Shown here: positions 58,301 to 64,000 of the stretch, piece after piece | How positions within the stretch are numbered: the stretch's first letter is position 1 | How the letters are laid out: each line of letters begins with the position of its first letter | NCBI GenBank assembly: GCA_027922465.2 | Contig: BQMF02000436.1 | Coordinates: 124,001-188,000 of the forward strand | Source: Turritopsis dohrnii | Lineage: Eukaryota > Cnidaria > Hydrozoa > Anthoathecata > Oceaniidae | Direction: 5' to 3' | Length of the DNA: 64,000 nt | The notes under the pieces: model-generated | Databases searched by the model: none | Seen by the model: only the letters and a program-made list of their open reading frames with translations | Told to the model about the DNA's origin: nothing | Made by a program: the position numbers and the translations under genes

Positions 58301-58950
58301 TATATTTATGGATAGGATTATAACAGGGAGAATTTAAATTTAGGATTATAATAGGTTATAATTCACAAATTTTTATCGAAATCATTATCATGAAGGTTTG
58401 CAATTGTGATTTTCAAAAGAAGTTTTGAAAAAAGAAGTTTCTCGTATTCTCCAGTTTTAAGTTAACGAGTCACATCGCCATAGCAACACAGAAAAATATA
58501 ACTTGGAACATTTAAATTCGGTAAAATATTTCAGAAAAATAATTAATATGTATACAAAATTATTTAATTTACAAGTCTAAACATCAGCCAACAACTAAGA
58601 CTAAACATGCACAAAGGGCGCGGAAATTAAGGTGTTACGGATGTTACAGCTATCAACGGTAGATCAAGATCAAATACCAAAGTTAGGAAAAGTTAGTAAC
58701 CCATGGTTAGACTGGGAACACCGTAGCGCTTAGGTTTAGTGGAAAAAGTTATCCGTTCTTTTAAAAATACATTATCAACTGTAATCGAATAAATATAAAC
58801 TTGTATACACAATGCAAAAAATACTTCGTTAATATGTTAAAAATTTTGTGAAGCCCCATATACACTTGCTTTTGTAAAAAAACCCTGTTTACGTAATGGT
58901 TATAAACGAAACCCACACAGAAACGTACAGAATTGAATTTACCAAGCCGG

Positions 58951-59020
58951 CACATTTGTTAAAAAGTCTCTGAGAAGGAGTGCATTTCTATAGAAATATA
59001 CACACAATTACTGGGTGAAT
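58951..59020. mobile_element. hairpin repeat family, copy 5 (opposite orientation)
   Basis: GTCTCTGAGAAGGAGTGCAT, TTCTATAGAAATATACACAC and AATTACTGGGTG are the reverse-complement counterparts of copy 2 and 4 words. Similar fragments continue to about 59130 (CACACTGCGAAAAACCGC). Confidence 0.55.
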
Positions 59021-59678
59021 ACATGACTGAAGGCAATCGCTACTGTAGGATGACATGTTCAAAGTATTCGTTCGCTAATGAGCGTCCACAAACAGAAAAT
59101 CACACACTGCGAAAAACCGCTCCTTGCTTAGTGAAGTGTTTTAAAGTCTGCAAATGTAAAAGAGGAAAAATTAACCTTGTGAACTAAAATACCATTTCAT
59201 TATATTATATATATCTAAGCAAGTAGAAATACAGATACGATATTGGATAAAACACGAATTCAGTAGTATCTATTAAAAGTGCCAAAAGTTAGATGAAAAA
59301 TTCGTTAAAACTTTCCGTCTATTTCCAGGCGATACATTAAAATGGAAAGGAACTAATGGTCTATTTCACGCATCAAATTTGTCAAACTCTTAAAATGCAA
59401 AAAAAACAACAACAACAACAAAAACAACAAACAAACAAACAAAAAAATAAATAGTGTTAACAAACACTTAATTCAAATCGCATGAAGATCTCATCTGGCT
59501 TGAAACATAAGAATCGATAGAGATCATGCTCTCCCAAGATTCTTCGACCCCCGTCAAAGATCCCCAAGAATCGGACAATTGTCCTATTCCAACTCCTTTT
59601 TAAGGGCGTACTTTGAATAGCACGGAAAGAATATATTATATTAAACGTTATTATAAACGGTGCTCGTTCGAACGAGGT

Positions 59679-62600
59679 TCAAATTTCGAATGACATTCGA
59701 GGTGTGTCGGTCGGTTCGAAATCAGTAGGTGAGTAGGCAGACTTCGGTCTCGATTTTTCAACCGGAGAAGTCTTCTTGTCTTTCTTCTGTTGTTTCTTTA
59801 AAGCTAATTCTTTCTTCCAAGGCACGTGTTCTTCTTGTCGATTCCCTTCTTCCATTTCACTAGCACGACGTTCTATTTGTGGTGAGTGCTGTATGTCGAG
59901 CGTGCGTAGCCTAAACGAATTCACGGAGAACGCTCTAACAAAATTCGTTTTACAAGATCATAAACAACCTATGGTGAAAACTCTCTTATTTTCATCTGGT
60001 TTAAACGAGAAAATAACGGCATTCACGCGACGATATAACAGACTTGTTTTTTTTTCTTCCCTTAGAAAACCCTCATCAAATAACACAAATTCAACTTCAC
60101 GACATTCATGGTTCGTTACATCGAGATTCGACTGTACCTTCAACCATAACATGACTTAATCTTGTTATAGATTAAAAGAATTTTCACATTTGTTATCGAA
60201 GAGGTAAAACCTCTTACATCAGATGATATAACTTATGATCGACTAAGTTACACCTGGTATATATAGACGTAACATTACTCTAATTTGAAGACCAGTGCGC
60301 AGTCAGTTTAATGTGGATCAGTGGGGAATGGGGACAAGTTACTGGCACAAGTTACCATAGTCACATTGCTAATACTAACAACCCTAACACACGAGGAACA
60401 ACTTCGTACCTGGGCTCGTGTTTCTTCTTCTTCTTCAAAAATGACATCTAAACGTAAAACTACTCGGTAGTTAAGTAAATAAAGGTGAAGTAACAGTGAT
60501 ATGAAAAACCTTCACATAAGCTTACATATTGCGTAATTAGGAATTTTTACGAAAAATAAATAAATAAATAAATAAATAAATAACTAATATAAAGTTACAA
60601 ATATAGTTTCTAACAGCGCATCATTGAGAAGTGTTTTGACTGTTGTATGAATTATGGAGAAGTGTATACATCCAAAATGATAATGGGAATTTTATAATAA
60701 TTAGGTAATGGCAAATCGTTTTTAAAACGTTCTCGTCCGTTTTGGGACACTCCAATAAAATTTCTTCTAGCTCCGCTATAGAACAGTTAGTGTAAATAGA
60801 ACATTAACTGTTAAGGCTCTATCCATATCGCAATTTATTCTTCTACATCTTTATTTAACAATAGGAAAATGTGCTTTAGGACTTTTAAGTCTTTAAGGAA
60901 AATAACATAAAATCTGTTGTAACATAACATGAAAATATTTGAGGATTAACCAAGACAGTTTGTCTTAGATCTTCAAAAGATTTGGTGTAAACTTTATAAA
61001 ACTTGTTTGGCTAACTGAGTTTATCCTATATCATAGCATTAGTTTGAAATTACTAATCCCCGGATTGCTACATACCGACCGTTGAGCAGAAGCACCGATC
61101 GACTTCAGGTGTCTCCGGGCTATATCCGGGGTGCTTAACGGGCTCGTGTCACCCTCTAACGACTGACTGGACGCGGAACGAGGTAATCGATTAATAGCTG
61201 ATGGCGACAGGTTGGTACGAATTACAGTGTTTGGTTCTACAAAGGAAGAATGTGAAGTGTCAATCAAGAAATGTGTGATTTACGTGTGTCCATGGTGGAA
61301 ACATTCATGTATAAAAGAAAAAAAAACCTCTCATGTTGATACATTCTTCTAATAAAGTTTCTTAAGAAAAGCGCCTTACAAACCTAATTCACTCAACAAT
61401 AAAAACACACTCCCCAAAAACGTGTAAGATCTTATCAGAAAAGTGACAAATCGAAATATGGAGATAACTCTCACTTAATTTTACACATGTGGAGTTTGAG
61501 ATCTCTCGGGTTTTTCCCCCTGATTACCGTTTATGTTGGAAATTTAGTTAATTTGACTCAGGTCTTTGGCACATCGCCATCCTTCATTCATTCAAACGAA
61601 ACAAACCCAGTAGTCAAATGCATCGAACTCACTGCAATGAAGAGCATTTTTTTTGAAAATACACTCCTTCGTAATGATTTTTCAATAAATTTGCACATTT
61701 GAAAGAGATTTCCCTACGAAAGTTATGATAACAGTTCCTTAGATAATACACAATTGTGACTACGGTTTCTTTCACGTTCCAAATGATGATTGGTGGGAGC
61801 TCACACCGTGGAAATATTAGACTAAAAATCTGTTATAAAGATATACGAATTTCTGTATAAATAAATTAAAATCTGTTTAGATATATGTAAAGGTTAAAAG
61901 AAGTAATCACCACACATGCACACACACACTAAAAACAATATCATATAAACATAAACAAGCTCTGGAGGCTAAGTTAAACCATGGTTTTTCCTTTCGAAGC
62001 AACATTTTATAAGCGCAAAAACCTTATGTTCGTTCGAAATATCTTCGAAAAAATCTTCAAAAAGCAACAGACAAGCTAGTGAAACAAATCAACTTTGTAG
62101 CATCGATATAAAACTCTTGGTTGTTTATGAAATAAATGAAATCGTTGCCACTATAGTCTACCTAAACACAAAATATAAAGCTCTCCACGAACGTCCTTCT
62201 TAGTTAAAAAGTTAAATACATCTTAAAACCATCATAAAATACTGATGAGTGTTGTTTCATAGTGTAAAGGGAGTCTACCGACACACATATTAATTTCAAA
62301 CAAAACAGTTTAAGATTGTGCAGTGAACACGGGGTCTTGTCGACTTTTCGAAACACGTCGTCCGTGATGCGGGGACGGTGCTTTGAATGCGAACTGTTGC
62401 TGATGCTGCAGTGATGCCTTTCGTTCCACAAGTGCGTGCATTGTAACCCACTCTGGTTCTACGTGTGAAAGAAATTATACAGAATGACTATTTTTATTGT
62501 GCAGTGTCTATGTGTGCAGTAAACTCCCCCTAAACCTAATGGAACAACCATTTTGTTTTGGCCTTAAAACTTCAGAATATTAATAAGTGGTTATAAGCTG

Positions 62601-63725
62601 TGTGGCAAGTCGTCAAAGACTAGCAAATTAAAGTTTAAAGATGCTTTTTACACGATGCTTCCAGTTTGTAATTCTGCTTTAAGAGAATAGTTTAATTCAT
62701 CGTTATTATTTTAACTGAATTTAACTTGATTATAGAAATTTATGAAAAAATGATTGGCAATGTTTAGAGGGAGTTTACTGCTGTTATTATCTCAGTTTAT
62801 TATTCACAACAAGTAGCTGCAATTTGCTCAGTGTTTTAATGCAGTTTTATACAACTTGGCTATTACAGGCTAGAGAATTGAAATGATTGATATGAGAATG
62901 AATCTTTCAAAAATTACAGACTACTCACCTAGAACAAGTGATCTTCCAAGCTTTCCTGTGAAACAAAACATTTAAGAATTAGTTACTTTTCAACAAGTTA
63001 ACCGTACTTGAAAAAAGTTCAAAATCTTCTCAAAGGGGACGTTCCATCTCCAAAACTAGAAAGAAATGTCCTGGACACTTTCAGGTGTCGTTCTGTGAAG
63101 ACATAATAATGATGTATACTTTGAACGTCTGCTGCAACAGTATCTTTGACCACATCTCTTGGTTTTCGACCACTGTGATCTCGAACATGTATATTAGCAC
63201 CTGAAAAAGACCATCTTCATTGTGACTACAGTTATCATTCAAATTTTACAAAATAATTTCATTGCAATTGACTTTCAAGCGTTTAAAAACCTTGAATCAT
63301 TGTTTGGCAACCTTCTTACAAACACAAAATATTATGGTTGAGTTAAAATGGTGATTAGGTTTACATGTGTTCAGTGCTGCTTACATGAAGCCAACAAATG
63401 AATTTCCAACTTCGGTAAGAAATAACAGAATCATTGTATTTACTTAAAAGCACAACACCATCTCACTCGTTACGAAAAAACCTGATCAAATTGACCTGGT
63501 TATGTAAAAAGCCTCACAGGTTATAATACTGGACCGACACAGCAAGCCAAGTTGACCCCTCTTTATGACCAAGCTATCTCAAACTAACCCAACCTGGGTC
63601 ATGTATAAGAGGTCCAATCGATGATACCTCAAAGTAAAAACAAGAAATTTACCATGCAACTCGATAAGTTGTACAATCACTTGATCTTTACCACTCATTG
63701 CTGCAATGTGTAATGGAGTATAACC
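59679..63725 (-). CDS. SOWAH-family ankyrin-repeat protein, 3' exons
   Basis: Six exons in consistent phase give the last 203 residues: 63653-63725, 63120-63200, 62929-62955, 61076-61236, 60410-60447, 59679-59910. The first two encode the end of an ankyrin array, GYTPLHIAAMSGKDQVIVQL then HGANIHVRDHSGRKPRDVV. This matches the last repeat and the VRDHSGR/K signature of sosondowah (SOWAHA-D) proteins. VQRKLGRSLVL follows, then a Ser-rich tail (INRLPRSASSQSLEGDTSPL). A micro-exon encodes MSFLKKKKKHEP, and the basic C-terminus contains PWKKELALKKQQKKDKKTS and SYSPTDFEP-like text ending RMSFEI. The 5' exons lie outside the window. In vertebrates these proteins are poorly characterised. An extra exon at 62310-62458 offers an alternative end. 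Confidence 0.75.
60105..60140. mobile_element. pogo-type terminus in a SOWAH-like intron
   Basis: The minus-strand sequence TACAGTCGAATCTCGATGTA has the common pogo/Tigger terminal form TACAGTCGAACCTCG. The partner end was not found; it may be worn or lie near 59940, where ATTCGTTTTACAAG is only vaguely similar. Confidence 0.4.
61628..61700. mobile_element. hairpin repeat family, copy 6
   Basis: CACTGCAATGAAGAGCATTT, AAAATACACTCCTTCGTAAT and GATTTTTCAATAAATTT follow the same order as in copies 2-4. It lies in an intron of the SOWAH-like gene. Confidence 0.6.
62310..62458 (-). CDS. alternative terminal exon of the SOWAH-like gene (candidate)
   Basis: Acceptor-type TAG precedes a frame that starts with the same split codon as the 61236 exon (G|AA CCA). 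It reads EPEWVTMHALVERKASLQHQ, a Gln run and HHGRRVSKSRQDPVFTAQS, then TAA. No good donor in the right phase is seen inside it. It therefore looks like an alternative 3' end replacing the 61.2, 60.4 and 59.9 kb exons, giving a shorter protein. Without transcript data this stays a hypothesis. Confidence 0.45.
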
Positions 63726-64000
63726 CTGAAAGAATTATCAATAATTCCAGTTTTTACAATCAGTTGCTGAGACACTAATGAAATAGGTTCTACCCTGGTC
63801 ACACATGCAGCTATTCCCATCAATGTTGAAAAGCAGTTCATTGGTTTTATATCATGCCATGAAAAACTGGAAATGAATGCATGGCTGCAACTTTCAATCC
63901 AATATTTGTTTGGAAAGATGAATCCAAATATTTTTGTGTTCATTCACCCAAATACAGTATTTACTCTATCCATATCAAGGTAAATTTGTTTGAGATGGTA

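Larger units (their letters stand above)
57692..59678. other. repeat-rich spacer between the divergent frame and the SOWAH-like gene
   Basis: No gene was recognised. It holds an iterated CCGCACTAATAATTAGAGGG motif (57917-58070), a pogo-like terminus (58120-58300), one hairpin-family copy (58951-59020) and an A/C-rich low-complexity tract (59397-59455). Confidence 0.5.

Noticed and set aside
59776..60159. 127-codon plus-strand frame
   Set aside because: Antisense of the last SOWAH-like exon and adjacent pogo-type repeat sequence.

Overview
This is animal nuclear DNA: AT-rich, with many short GT..AG introns, conserved metazoan ciliary and ubiquitin-pathway genes, and scattered low-copy DNA transposons, SINEs and a Penelope-like retroelement. 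The gene set (HYDIN, RP2, DCAF15, an NTF2 relative, a SOWAH-like ankyrin protein) and the mobile-element mix (tyrosine-recombinase element, hAT, pogo/Tigger, PIF/Harbinger, Penelope-like) fit an invertebrate metazoan, possibly a cnidarian. The species cannot be fixed from sequence reading alone. I saw no rRNA, free-standing tRNA, CRISPR array or operon.

Left part (1-13.8 kb), mostly plus strand. A broken tyrosine-recombinase fragment lies at the edge, followed by about 3 kb of repeat-bearing DNA. Then come three forward genes in a row: an NTF2-type transport factor (three exons seen, first exon not found, a hAT derivative in its last intron), an apparently single-exon RP2, and an eight-exon DCAF15 at 9364-13776. 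From 13.8 to 17.9 kb there is no gene I can support, only repeats, including a pair of nested DNA transposons.

Middle part (17.9-56.9 kb), minus strand. A single gene of about 39 kb encodes HYDIN, the giant ASH-domain protein of the ciliary central pair. I traced 79 coding exons by reading each frame through GT..AG junctions whose phases add up to about 5,049 residues, close to the vertebrate length. It keeps the internal P-loop segment and ends with the family's C-terminal domain. Exon 5 carries one extra base that breaks the frame. Its introns hold a Tigger/pogo derivative, two unrelated tRNA-derived SINEs, a PIF/Harbinger derivative, a decayed Penelope-like element with GIY-YIG remains, and copies of a short hairpin repeat family.

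Right part (56.9-64 kb). A 174-codon open frame of unknown nature runs divergently from the HYDIN start. After about 2 kb of repeats come the 3' exons of a SOWAH-family ankyrin-repeat gene on the minus strand, whose 5' part lies outside the window. DCAF15 and HYDIN are convergent. HYDIN and RP2 are both linked to cilia in other animals, but I see no evidence that they are co-regulated here.
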